This document shows positions 25,370 to 33,508 of a stretch of DNA of 64,000 nucleotides, one piece after another. Within the stretch, counting starts at the first letter, position 1; every line of letters begins with the position of its first letter. Under the pieces are notes generated by a model that ran no database searches, had not been told where the DNA came from, and saw nothing but the letters and a program-made list of their open reading frames with translations. The position numbers and the translations under genes were made by a program. The DNA is from CATOSK01 sp963665735 (GTDB taxonomy: Bacteria > Chloroflexota > Dehalococcoidia > Lucifugimonadales > UBA3495): contig OY762444.1 of NCBI GenBank assembly GCA_963665735.1, positions 3,038,001 to 3,102,000 of the forward strand, given 5' to 3'.

Positions 25370-25732
25370 CTAAAGTATGTAGGGCGGGCCGAATTCATCG
25401 GGGCGCAACGACTCAATGGTCTGGGTAACCGGGTTTACCTTGAACCTCATGTTTTCGAGCAGTTCATACCCGATTAAAGGAGTCGTAGTAGCAATCACGG
25501 TGGCGTTGAATCCCCGCCCTTGCAGCCGCCCGAAGGCGGTGAAGGTATCCTGCTCCACCATGCCGGTGGCGGTACGAAACAACATTCTTCCGTCGGGAAT
25601 CCGAATCAGTCCCAATTCCGCTATATCTTCCGCCAGAAGACCCACGTAAGTTGACCCGGTATCCACCAGGAAGGTGAACTCTCGCTCCAAGCGTGGCCCA
25701 ATGATGGCGGCGTTTACTTCCGTGCGGCCCAT
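25370..25732 (-). CDS. Retropepsin-like aspartic protease domain protein
   Basis: 120 residues from the ATG at 25732, which has GAGGGGG seven bases upstream; a frame to 25786 also exists. FTFLVDTGSTYVGLLAEDIAEL is the retropepsin active-site pattern (DTGS), and TPLIGYELLENMRFKVN is the second conserved block. Such single-domain proteins would work as dimers. Bacterial members are often of unknown role and may be paired with toxin genes or stand alone, as here. Confidence 0.82.
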   Translation of the reverse strand: MGRTEVNAAIIGPRLEREFTFLVDTGSTYVGLLAEDIAELGLIRIPDGRMLFRTATGMVEQDTFTAFGRLQGRGFNATVIATTTPLIGYELLENMRFKVNPVTQTIESLRPDEFGPPYIL

Positions 25733-25762
25733 GTCTTGCCCCCTCAACCCGATTTGGCTGAC

Positions 25763-25768
25763 ATTATA
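25763..25768 (-). promoter_or_regulatory. -10 box candidate for the retropepsin-like gene
   Basis: TATAAT on the minus strand, about 31 bases before the ATG at 25732. No convincing -35 box at the right distance. Confidence 0.35.
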
Positions 25769-25867
25769 ACATCCGGCCCTGAACATCGCCGCCTACCCGC
25801 CGCCGAATGTGCTAGACTACCGGCAAAGCCCTGACATCCTAATCCCTATCCAGAAACGGAGTGAATT

Positions 25868-26707
25868 ATGACCACGCAAGTTCAACCCAGGGACAAGACC
25901 GTCCATGCCAACGGCATTAACCTGCACTACCTGGACTGGGGCAGCCCCGGCAGCCCGGTGGCCGTCCTGCTCCACGGGCTGCGGGGCCACGCCCATTCCT
26001 GGGACGACGTTTCCCCCGCCCTGTGCAGCCAGTACCGCGTCCTGGCCCTGGACCAGCGGGGCCGGGGCGAAACCGACTGGGCGCCCGGCGGGGATTATTC
26101 CGGCGAGGCTTTTGTGGCTGACCTGAAAGGCTTTTGCCAGGCCCTTGACCTGGAATCCTTTACCCTCGTCGGCCACTCGATGGGCGGGCGCAACAGCATG
26201 GCTTTCGCCGGACGTTACCCGGAAATGATTGAACGGCTGGTTATCGTGGACATCGGCCCTACCGTTGACCCCCGCGGTGGCCAGCGGATAACCCAGGAAT
26301 TGCAGGCCGTCCCAGAAGAGTTCGACTCCTTTGAGGACGTGGTGGCCTACATGGGCGGCCAGAATCGTTTTGCCTCGGAACGGGTGTTGCGCCGCCGCTT
26401 GCAATACGCCACCCGTCAACTGCCCAACGACAAGATTGGCTGGCGCTACGATCTGGCCATCCGGGAGCAGCGGCGCAACGGCACTGCCGCCCCCGCCGAA
26501 GACCTGTGGCCGCTGCTGCCCAACATCAACGCTCCCACCCTGGTGGTGCGGGGCAAGGAAACCGACCTGCTGCCCCTGGAAGTGGCGCAACAAATGGTGG
26601 AAACCCTGCCCAACGGCCAAATGGTAGAAATCGAGCGGGCCGGCCACATGGTATTTGAGGACAACCCCGACGACTTCATCGCCGCCGTCAAGAACTTCCT
26701 GGGTTAA
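25868..26707 (+). CDS. Alpha/beta-hydrolase
   Basis: 279 residues. Oxyanion motif VLLHGLRGHAHSWDD, YRVLALDQRGRGETDW, nucleophile elbow GHSMGG, acid in TLVVRGKETDLLP, and base in IERAGHMVFEDNPDDF: a full Ser-Asp/Glu-His triad in the usual order. Related to esterase, epoxide-hydrolase or C-C hydrolase family members. Only 14 bases separate it from the PEP carboxylase gene, so they may share a transcript. Substrate unknown. Confidence 0.88.
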   Translation: MTTQVQPRDKTVHANGINLHYLDWGSPGSPVAVLLHGLRGHAHSWDDVSPALCSQYRVLALDQRGRGETDWAPGGDYSGEAFVADLKGFCQALDLESFTLVGHSMGGRNSMAFAGRYPEMIERLVIVDIGPTVDPRGGQRITQELQAVPEEFDSFEDVVAYMGGQNRFASERVLRRRLQYATRQLPNDKIGWRYDLAIREQRRNGTAAPAEDLWPLLPNINAPTLVVRGKETDLLPLEVAQQMVETLPNGQMVEIERAGHMVFEDNPDDFIAAVKNFLG

Positions 26708-26721
26708 AAGGGAGTCGGGCC

Positions 26722-28200
26722 ATGAACTCCGTTCCCAAGGTGATGAGCACCCAGCACCCGGATAACGCCACGCCGCCGGCTTTTGCCGACGCCGAGGGCG
26801 TTATCCGGGGCGATGGCGAAGTTCGGGAGGCCGCCGACGTATTCGCCTTGGGCTGCAACGAACAGATGTGGGACTCGGAGGGGAAGGAGGCTGATAACCA
26901 GGTCGTCCGCAAACTGCTTACCGGCTACCCCGACTTCTTCCGGCAGGAACGGCGGTTGGGCAGCGACGTGGTGTTGACCCTACGCGTCCCCAATCCCGCC
27001 ATTGAGCGGGATATGCGGAAGTCCATGGTCGAGGCCCTCCAGAGCGTTCCCTCGGCGTGGGACATGGCGCAAAGTTTCTACGGCGAGGCCAGCCCGGACG
27101 CCGCCCCCATCCAGGAAGTCATCCTTCCCCTCACCACCTCCGCGGAGGAACTGGCCCTGGTGGAAGCCTACTATCGCAATGTGATTGTGGGCCAGGAAAG
27201 CCGCCCCTTGCTCCAGGGCCGGTTGGTCAAGGACTGGGTGGGCGAATTTTTTCCCAAGCAACTCCGGGTGATTCCTCTTATTGAGGACATGGAAAGCCTG
27301 TTCTATTGCGACCGCATCGTGGAAGAATACCTGCAAGGGAGAGACCTGCCGGCCCAGCGGGTGTTCCTGGCCCGCAGCGACCCGGCGCTCAACTACGGCA
27401 TCGTCGCCGCCGAACTGGTGCTGAAAGTCGGACTGTCCCGGCTGTATGACCTGGAAACCAAGCTGGGGATACCGCTATACCCCATCATCGGGGCCGGCTC
27501 GGTGCCTTTCCGGGGCCACCTGACGCCGGTGAACGTCCCCCGCGCCCTCAGCGAATACCCCAGCGCGCATACCTTCACCGTTCAATCGGCCTTCAAGTAC
27601 GACTACGACCGGGACACGGTACGGCGGGGAATTGACGAAATCCGCGCCCACCAACGCGGCGCGCCCATTCCTATTGACCAGCAGCGGGCCCGGGCCATAA
27701 TTGACCAGACCACCGCCGAATACCAGTCACAAGTCCGGCGGTTGATAGACGTTATCACCACGGTGTCCGGCCACGTTCCCCGGCGGCGGGAGCGCAAGCT
27801 CCACGTCGGCCTCTTCGGTTACGGGCGCACCCTGGGCAACGTGGGCGACGTTACCCTGCCCCGGGCCATTGGATTCGCTGCCTCCCTCTACTCCATTGGC
27901 GTACCGCCCGAGTTGCTGGGACTGGCGGCCCTGTCCCCGGAGGACCTGGCTTTCGTGCGGGAGGTTTACCCCAGCCTGGACGATGACCTGCGGGCCGCTC
28001 TGCGTTTCACCAATGAGCGTCACGTCCGGGAACTGCTGGGCGATGACTACCTGGGGCTGGTGGGCCAATTCACCGACGAAATAGACCGGGTTCACGAAGG
28101 CTTGACCAGCGCCATCCGTGCCGGCGTCAACTCCAACACCCCGGTCAACATCTCCCACTATGTTGGGGAGGCAGCGCAGTTGCGGCGGTTTTTGGGGTAG
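26722..28200 (+). CDS. ppcA: Phosphoenolpyruvate carboxylase, archaeal type
   Basis: 492 residues, the length of the archaeal-type enzyme and about half the classical bacterial one. VMSTQHPDNATPPAF is its signature N-terminus. Other conserved stretches are RVIPLIEDMESLFYCDRIV, RVFLARSDPALNYGIVAAEL, HVGLFGYGRTLGN and NISHYVGEAAQLRRFLG at the end. It fixes bicarbonate onto PEP to form oxaloacetate (EC 4.1.1.31), an anaplerotic step. GGGAG precedes the ATG. Archaeal-type PEPC is known from archaea and a few bacteria, so it helps place the organism outside the common phyla. Confidence 0.95.
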   Translation: MNSVPKVMSTQHPDNATPPAFADAEGVIRGDGEVREAADVFALGCNEQMWDSEGKEADNQVVRKLLTGYPDFFRQERRLGSDVVLTLRVPNPAIERDMRKSMVEALQSVPSAWDMAQSFYGEASPDAAPIQEVILPLTTSAEELALVEAYYRNVIVGQESRPLLQGRLVKDWVGEFFPKQLRVIPLIEDMESLFYCDRIVEEYLQGRDLPAQRVFLARSDPALNYGIVAAELVLKVGLSRLYDLETKLGIPLYPIIGAGSVPFRGHLTPVNVPRALSEYPSAHTFTVQSAFKYDYDRDTVRRGIDEIRAHQRGAPIPIDQQRARAIIDQTTAEYQSQVRRLIDVITTVSGHVPRRRERKLHVGLFGYGRTLGNVGDVTLPRAIGFAASLYSIGVPPELLGLAALSPEDLAFVREVYPSLDDDLRAALRFTNERHVRELLGDDYLGLVGQFTDEIDRVHEGLTSAIRAGVNSNTPVNISHYVGEAAQLRRFLG

Positions 28201-28272
28201 TTGGGAAACTGGCCACCAAGCCGGGGTGGTAAGCCGGTTTTCCGAGAGCCAACAAGCATAACCGCAAAGGCA

Positions 28273-29808
28273 TTACCAGAATTTGGCTTGTTCGGAATTG
28301 GGAGGCGAGTCTAGCCCGACTTCAAGACCAATTTCTGGGGGAAGAGGCAGCTTTTCCAAAGCCCTCGGTTCGACTTTAATGGCGCCCGCGCCATAGGACT
28401 TCCCAACCAACGACAGGTTGGAGACGGTTTCCGGTTGTTGCAGAACACTCCAAAGATGGTCAACGTACTCTCGATTGTCCTGGTGGGGATATACGCAAAG
28501 AAATCCGGTCAAAGGCGCCACTTCCGCCAGATTGCGTACAAACCTGACGTTGCGGCGTCCAAGATAAGCGAAAAGGATTGGTGGAGGAGTACGAGTCTCC
28601 ATCTTGTACCAGGGCCGGCGGGTGGCCACCAGCGATTTCCGATGAATCCCCAGGGCTTCCCCCTTAAGCAGATATTCCCTAACCGAGGTCGGGAAGTCAT
28701 CTATTGCCCGACCGTCAGGGGAGAAAAGCAACGTGGGACGCCCTTTAGCATCCAGGTTGCGGAGCGTTTCGAGGGTGATTTTGTTCCCAGGGACATCCCG
28801 CGTTCGCGCAACGGCAGGGACTAGCAAGTCATCCGGTATTCCCAACTCTCCGGCTCTGGTTGATGTCAAGAAGAAAAAGTCGTTGGCCCCGGTGGCTATG
28901 CCCCGCCTCACTTCCGCGAAATCCCTCAGAGTAACTCCCCCGATAGACCCCGTTGCCGGCTTCCGGGACAGTCCGGTAGATAAAGCCTCGGCCACGTTGC
29001 GCCGGGAGATTTCCATGTCGCCACACTCAGCTTGACCCAAACCCGAAACCACCCAATCTTTCAGGGCCTCGGGTTGCGGTCTTATGCACTTAACCCAAGG
29101 GAAATGAGTATTGGGAGCCTCGTTAGCGATCATGAAAATAATCGGATTGGTGTCCACCCTTGGGAATGGCGTGGCCGTTGGGGCAAAGGTAATCACGGCG
29201 TCAAGCCGGTAATTCTGCGTGACCCAATTCCAAACAGTTGACGAAAATACGCCTTCGCAGGTATCCGCCGGCATGATGAACGCCAGACGCCCCTTGTCGC
29301 CCAAAAGATGCAGAGCGCGTATCAAAAAGTAAACGTGCAGCCCCGCCCGCCCGTCCAGCGTCGTACCCATTATGTTGGCGCTGATTTTCTTCAGTTCGTC
29401 TTTCGTGCGCCTGGTCAAACGGTGATGGCGGATGTAAGGAGGATTGGCGACTATGGCTTGAAAGGGGCCTTGCGGGGGCCGCAGGATAAAGTCATCGATG
29501 GTGACGCCGGACAGGTCATCATGGGAGAGGCCATTACATCGCGCCAAGTCCAGGACTTCTCGGTCTATCTCTATGCCCCGCAGATGGGGAGTTCTGCCGG
29601 CTTCAAGGAACACTCTCTTGGCGGCGCGAAAAAAGGCCCCCGTTCCCACTGCCGGGTCGAATATGTGATTGGACCCGTTTCCCAAGACGTACCTAGCCAT
29701 CGGGCCGGCCACCCAGTCCGGCGTCCAGAATTGACCCTTTTCACGGAGAATTTCCCGGTCGCTGCCGTTCCTGGGAATGACTTGCGATTCCGTCAATTCA
29801 CCCCTCAT
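28273..29808 (-). CDS. Type II restriction system N6-adenine DNA methyltransferase (Eco57I/N6_Mtase type)
   Basis: 511 residues from MRGELTESQVIPRN; the frame to 29877 overlaps the endonuclease gene too far. SAM motif I is IFDPAVGTGAFFRAA, the catalytic motif IV is VANPPYIRHHRL, and RLAFIMPADTCEGVF follows. The C-terminal half (from about VTLRDFAEVRRGIATGAN) is a target-recognition region like that of TaqI/Eco57I-class enzymes. The start overlaps the end of the upstream endonuclease gene by 11 bases, giving a compact restriction-modification operon. Gamma-type motif order (I before IV). Target site unknown, perhaps AccI-like if the partner assignment holds. Confidence 0.88.
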   Translation of the reverse strand: MRGELTESQVIPRNGSDREILREKGQFWTPDWVAGPMARYVLGNGSNHIFDPAVGTGAFFRAAKRVFLEAGRTPHLRGIEIDREVLDLARCNGLSHDDLSGVTIDDFILRPPQGPFQAIVANPPYIRHHRLTRRTKDELKKISANIMGTTLDGRAGLHVYFLIRALHLLGDKGRLAFIMPADTCEGVFSSTVWNWVTQNYRLDAVITFAPTATPFPRVDTNPIIFMIANEAPNTHFPWVKCIRPQPEALKDWVVSGLGQAECGDMEISRRNVAEALSTGLSRKPATGSIGGVTLRDFAEVRRGIATGANDFFFLTSTRAGELGIPDDLLVPAVARTRDVPGNKITLETLRNLDAKGRPTLLFSPDGRAIDDFPTSVREYLLKGEALGIHRKSLVATRRPWYKMETRTPPPILFAYLGRRNVRFVRNLAEVAPLTGFLCVYPHQDNREYVDHLWSVLQQPETVSNLSLVGKSYGAGAIKVEPRALEKLPLPPEIGLEVGLDSPPNSEQAKFW

Positions 29809-30781
29809 CGCGTTCCCTGGCCGCAGCCTCCAAAAGCTCAGCTGTAGCCGCATTGATGGACAACCTGCCGCCCTCAAACCTGACGAATGGAAGGATATGT
29901 CCGTTGTTGTCAGTTATTGAATCGGCGGTCAGGCTTGGTTCCTCAACCATATCACCAATCCGGTAAGCGTAGTGATAATAAACCTTGTAAATGTCCTTTG
30001 ACGTAGTTGCGCCGCCCGGCGCTTGAAAAACTTGCGGCGTCGATTCTATCAACCCTTCACCGATTAGACTGTCCGCTTCGGCCAGGCTAATCCCGAAGGC
30101 CAGGTCAAAAAACAAATGCCAAACGTGGATTGGTATTCCGTTCTCTTCCTGCCACGTTAGCAGGCGCCCACGGTCTTCTTCCTTTATGATAACCGTTGGC
30201 AAGACTGTACTTTTCGCCAAGCCGGGCTTGCCCCCCAACCTTCTCATGGGTTTTAGCTCTCTGCCGTAGCCGGGCATTTGCTGGGCGCGCCATAAACTGT
30301 TCTCGCACTCCACGGCGATGACGGCCTTAGAGAGCAACTGCCGAATAACCTCATCGTCTTCCGGGATAAACGGAAGTTCACCTGGGCCTCCCAAAGTCTC
30401 CACCAACTCGCTTATTGAGTTTTCATCCGATTTCCTGAATATCAGAATATCGGGCCTTTTGAGTTGCGACAAGCCGGCACGTTCCAAGCGTTCAAAGTAT
30501 AGTTCGTACTCCCGAATGTCGTCCGGAGCGGTGCCGCTGGGGCCGTATGGTATGGAACAAAATTCCTGGGTCTGATTTATGGCTTCCTGAATCCTGTTTT
30601 CGCTCCAAACCCCCTGGTTCCAACGCATCAGGAAATCACTCCCCCGCAGACGACGGGGGTTCAGGAAGAAATCGCCCCAGGGCATGGGCAAGTGGCCCCT
30701 CAGCTCGAAATCCAGGTCCTCTGATGATGAGCTAAGCGACCAATCAAACAAGTCCCATCGGTCTTTGCCATGTTTGACCAT
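29798..30781 (-). CDS. Restriction endonuclease, AccI-family-like
   Basis: 327 residues from the ATG at 30781 with GAGG eight bases upstream (the frame extends to 30814). LKRPDILIFRK and later AVIAVECENSLWRAQQMPGYG fit the PD-(D/E)xK core of the AccI family, with the acidic pair in a VECENS block. GKPGLAKSTVLPTVIIKEED and GIPIHVWHLFFDLAFG follow. Coupling to an N6 methyltransferase supports a restriction role. The family name is from remembered patterns, so the endonuclease call is firmer than the AccI label. Confidence 0.68.
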   Translation of the reverse strand: MVKHGKDRWDLFDWSLSSSSEDLDFELRGHLPMPWGDFFLNPRRLRGSDFLMRWNQGVWSENRIQEAINQTQEFCSIPYGPSGTAPDDIREYELYFERLERAGLSQLKRPDILIFRKSDENSISELVETLGGPGELPFIPEDDEVIRQLLSKAVIAVECENSLWRAQQMPGYGRELKPMRRLGGKPGLAKSTVLPTVIIKEEDRGRLLTWQEENGIPIHVWHLFFDLAFGISLAEADSLIGEGLIESTPQVFQAPGGATTSKDIYKVYYHYAYRIGDMVEEPSLTADSITDNNGHILPFVRFEGGRLSINAATAELLEAAARERDEG

Positions 30782-30941
30782 AATCACGTCCTCGCGGTTG
30801 ACCAATAATAGCACCCGAGTTCTTTCGCCGGGAAGTCCGAGAATGACATCGGCCCAGCTCGAATGACGCCGGTGCCGTCCCTATGCTATCATTCCTCTAC
30901 TTGAAACTGCCGCCGTTGCTTTGCCTTGGGGGGGAGCCGCC

Positions 30942-32168
30942 ATGAAGACCTCTTTCTTTCACCTGATGCCCTACCAGCATCTACCCGCCGATTTTGAACA
31001 TCAGTACCGCAGCGCCTGGGTTGACCCGCCCAACAGCCTTTTCGACCCCGAACTCTGCCAGCAGCACTACGACGACTACCTGGAAGAGCTGCAATTCGCC
31101 GACGAAATGGGTTTCGACGGCGTTTGCGTCAACGAACACCACAACAACGCCTATGGGCTGATGCCGTCGCCCAATCTCATCGCCTCCATCCTGGCCCGCA
31201 CCACCTCCCGCGGCGCCCTCATCGTGCTGGGCAACAGCCTGGCCCTGTACCAGCCGCCCCTGCGCGTGGCCGAGGAAATGGCGATGCTGGACATTATGAG
31301 CAAGGGCCGCTTGGTGGCCGGGTTCCCGGTAGGCACCTCGATGGATACCACCCTTTCCTACGGCCAGACGCCCATCACCCTGCGGGAAAAGCATTCCGAG
31401 GCCCACGACCTGATTATGCAGGCTTGGAGGGAGCGGGAACCTTTCATCTTCAACGGCAAGTACAACCAACTGCGCTACGTCAACATCTGGCCGCGGCCGC
31501 TGCAGCAGCCCCATCCGCCGGTGTGGATTCCCGGCAGCGGCAGCCTGGAAACCTGGGACTGGGTGCTGGATCGGGACTACGTTTATTGCTACCTCAGCTA
31601 CTTCGGCTACCTGCGCGGCCTGCGAGTGGTGCAGGGGTTCTGGGACCGGGTGGCCCAGCGGGAGATTGACGACAACCCCTATCGTCTGGGGTTCCTGCAA
31701 CTGGTCTGCGTTTCCGAAACCGACGCCTCGGCGGAGGCGGAGTACGCCGACCACGTTAAGTATTTCTACCGCAAGATGCTGCGGATTCACCCGCCCTACG
31801 CCGAAGCCCCCGGCTACCGTTCCATCGCGTCCATCCGGGAGTCCATCCGGCCCCAGATTGGCGAGGAAGCCCAGAAAGCAGCCCAGGAACTGGAATGGAA
31901 GGACTTTGTGGAGCAGGGCCACATCATCGCCGGCAGTCCGGCCACCGTGCGAGAGCAGTTGACCGAGGCCGTCAAGATGCTGCGGGTGGGCCACCTGATG
32001 TGCCTGCTCCACATCGGCAGTATGCCCAAGGAACTGACCTTGAAGAACACCGAACTGTTCGCGCGGGAAGTAATGCCCGCCGTCCAGGGCCTTTGGGATG
32101 GCTACCAAGACCACTGGTGGCCGCAGAAACTGGCGACTCCCGCCGCCCCGGTTCCGGTGGGCGACTAG
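30942..32168 (+). CDS. LLM-class flavin-dependent monooxygenase
   Basis: 408 residues from MKTSFFHLMPYQHLPADF; a GGGGGGAG site precedes this ATG, and the frame to 30921 is not needed. Luciferase-like barrel with GFDGVCVNEHHNNAYGLMP, LGNSLALYQPPLRVAEEMA, GRLVAGFPVGTSMDTT and HPPVWIPGSGSLETW. A long C-terminal helical part has VEQGHIIAGSPATVREQL. The subgroup resembles alkanal or limonene-type monooxygenases annotated in SAR202 genomes. Transcribed alone. Substrate unknown. Confidence 0.88.
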   Translation: MKTSFFHLMPYQHLPADFEHQYRSAWVDPPNSLFDPELCQQHYDDYLEELQFADEMGFDGVCVNEHHNNAYGLMPSPNLIASILARTTSRGALIVLGNSLALYQPPLRVAEEMAMLDIMSKGRLVAGFPVGTSMDTTLSYGQTPITLREKHSEAHDLIMQAWREREPFIFNGKYNQLRYVNIWPRPLQQPHPPVWIPGSGSLETWDWVLDRDYVYCYLSYFGYLRGLRVVQGFWDRVAQREIDDNPYRLGFLQLVCVSETDASAEAEYADHVKYFYRKMLRIHPPYAEAPGYRSIASIRESIRPQIGEEAQKAAQELEWKDFVEQGHIIAGSPATVREQLTEAVKMLRVGHLMCLLHIGSMPKELTLKNTELFAREVMPAVQGLWDGYQDHWWPQKLATPAAPVPVGD

Positions 32169-32206
32169 TAGTCCATTAACTTTGGATTGATGGGTAAACC
32201 GGGAGT

Positions 32207-32269
32207 CCGTTCGTGGTGAGCTTGTCGAACCATGAACGGGTGGCCCTTCGACAAGCTCAGGGCGAACGG
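32207..32269. repeat. Inverted repeat with TTCGACAAGCTCAGGGCGAAC arms
   Basis: Arms CCGTTCGTGGTGAGCTTGTC (from 32207) and GACAAGCTCAGGGCGAACGG (ending 32269) form an imperfect hairpin around CATGAACGGGTGGCCC. It lies between the LLM gene and the peroxiredoxin-like gene and could act as a terminator. Similar sequence repeats are common in many bacterial genomes. Confidence 0.75.
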
Positions 32270-32324
32270 GAGGGTTAACCATCATCTCAAAGTTGCTCAC
32301 CCACTAGCGCAACGGAGTAAACCG

Positions 32325-32822
32325 ATGGCCCGCAAACTGCAACAAGGCGACCGTTTTCCCAACCTGACCCTCAACCTAGCCGGCGGCTCCACCCTGCGGC
32401 TGCCAGAGGAAATGCCGGGCCGCTACGTCGTGCTACTCTTCTACCGGGGCCACTGGTGACCCTACTGCATCCGGCAGTTGGCCGCGTTCCAGTCCAGGAA
32501 ACCCCAATTTGACGCCTTCCAGGCCACTATCATCGGGGTCAGCGCCGACACACGGGAGCAGGCTCAGCAGGTAGCCGGCAAGGGCCTGGACTTTCCCATC
32601 GCCTACGGCGTAACCATTGAAGAGGCCGAGTCCTTCGGCGCCTGGCCGGCCAATGACCACCACGGCGAATATATCCAGCCGGCCGAGTTCCTGTTGGGAC
32701 GCGGGGGCGTGGTGCTTGGCTCCATTTACGCCTCCGGCCCGGTGGGGCGCATGGGCGCCGACGAGGCCCTGACCTTCATAACCAACCGCGAAACCCGCGC
32801 CCAGCACCGGCAACGGTCTTAA
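32325..32822 (+). CDS. Peroxiredoxin-like selenoprotein (in-frame UGA read as Sec)
   Basis: 165 residues if the TGA at 32457-32459 is read as selenocysteine (residue 45). The upstream part MARKLQQGDRFPNLTLNLAG ends VVLLFYRGHW, and the frame continues PYCIRQLAAFQ, so the motif is W-U-P-Y-C where family members have WCPYC. Further on are IIGVSADTREQAQQ and DFPIAYG, normal for the AhpC/TSA fold. A hairpin ACTGC-ATCCG-GCAGT begins five bases after the UGA and could serve as a bacterial SECIS element. It reduces peroxides at the Sec/Cys pair. GGAG precedes the ATG. Reading as two broken pieces is the alternative. Confidence 0.87.
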
Positions 32823-32862
32823 GGTCAGGTTCGAACCCGCCGCTACCATTGCCGATACTGCT

Positions 32863-33490
32863 GTCATGCCGGCATCCAGGATTCCTTGCCCACACGGATG
32901 CTGTTGTATGCTTGGGGTTTCTGGATTCCGGCTTTCGCCGGAATGACGGTAGGGGGCGGGAATCCACACTCTTGCCCTTTCATGTCATTCTGAGCGCAGC
33001 GAAGAATCTGGAATCCTTGCCTGAAACCAACGCCGTCTTGCCCGAAGAATTTTAGACCCTTCACTTCGTTCAGGGTAACATGGAGGTGTTCAGGGTGACA
33101 TGGGGGTGTCCCCACCGTCATTCCCACCTTTTGCTGATACTGCCGTTATACCGGCCTGCGGCGGTATCCAGGATTACTTGCTGAAACGGATGTCGTTCTA
33201 TCCGCGGCATTTCTGGATTCCGGCTTTCGCCGGAATGACGTTAGGGGGCGGGAATGACGGTAGGGGGTGGGAATGACGGATGATTGGGCGTGACCTTTTC
33301 CCTTATGCCGACCTCAATCAACGTCCGTAGGGGCGGGTTTCAAACCCGCCCCTACCCTTGTTCATACCGCTGTCATACCGGCCTACGCCGGTATCCAGGA
33401 TTCCTTGCCCAAACGGACGACGTTATATCCGTGGCATTTCTGGATTCCGGCTTTCGCCGGAATGACGTTAGGAGGACGGGAATGACGGAT
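32863..33490. repeat. Repeat island: three REPIN-type composites and other palindromes
   Basis: Fills the 690-bp gap between the peroxiredoxin-like gene and gamma-glutamyltransferase. Each composite has a left palindrome (ATGCCGGCAT at 32866; ATACCGGC..GCGGTAT at 33148-33167; ATACCGGC..GCCGGTAT at 33375-33394) and a right one ATTCCGGC-TTTC-GCCGGAAT (32925-32944, 33217-33236, 33444-33463), about 70-90 bp apart. In between are CATTCTGAGCGCAGCGAAGA near 32986, an inverse CCTTCACTTCGTTCAGGGT near 33058, and GTAGGGGCGGGTTT-C-AAACCCGCCCCTAC at 33327-33355. No gene is seen. Confidence 0.88.
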
Positions 33491-33508
33491 GATTAGGGGT
33501 CAAATTCC

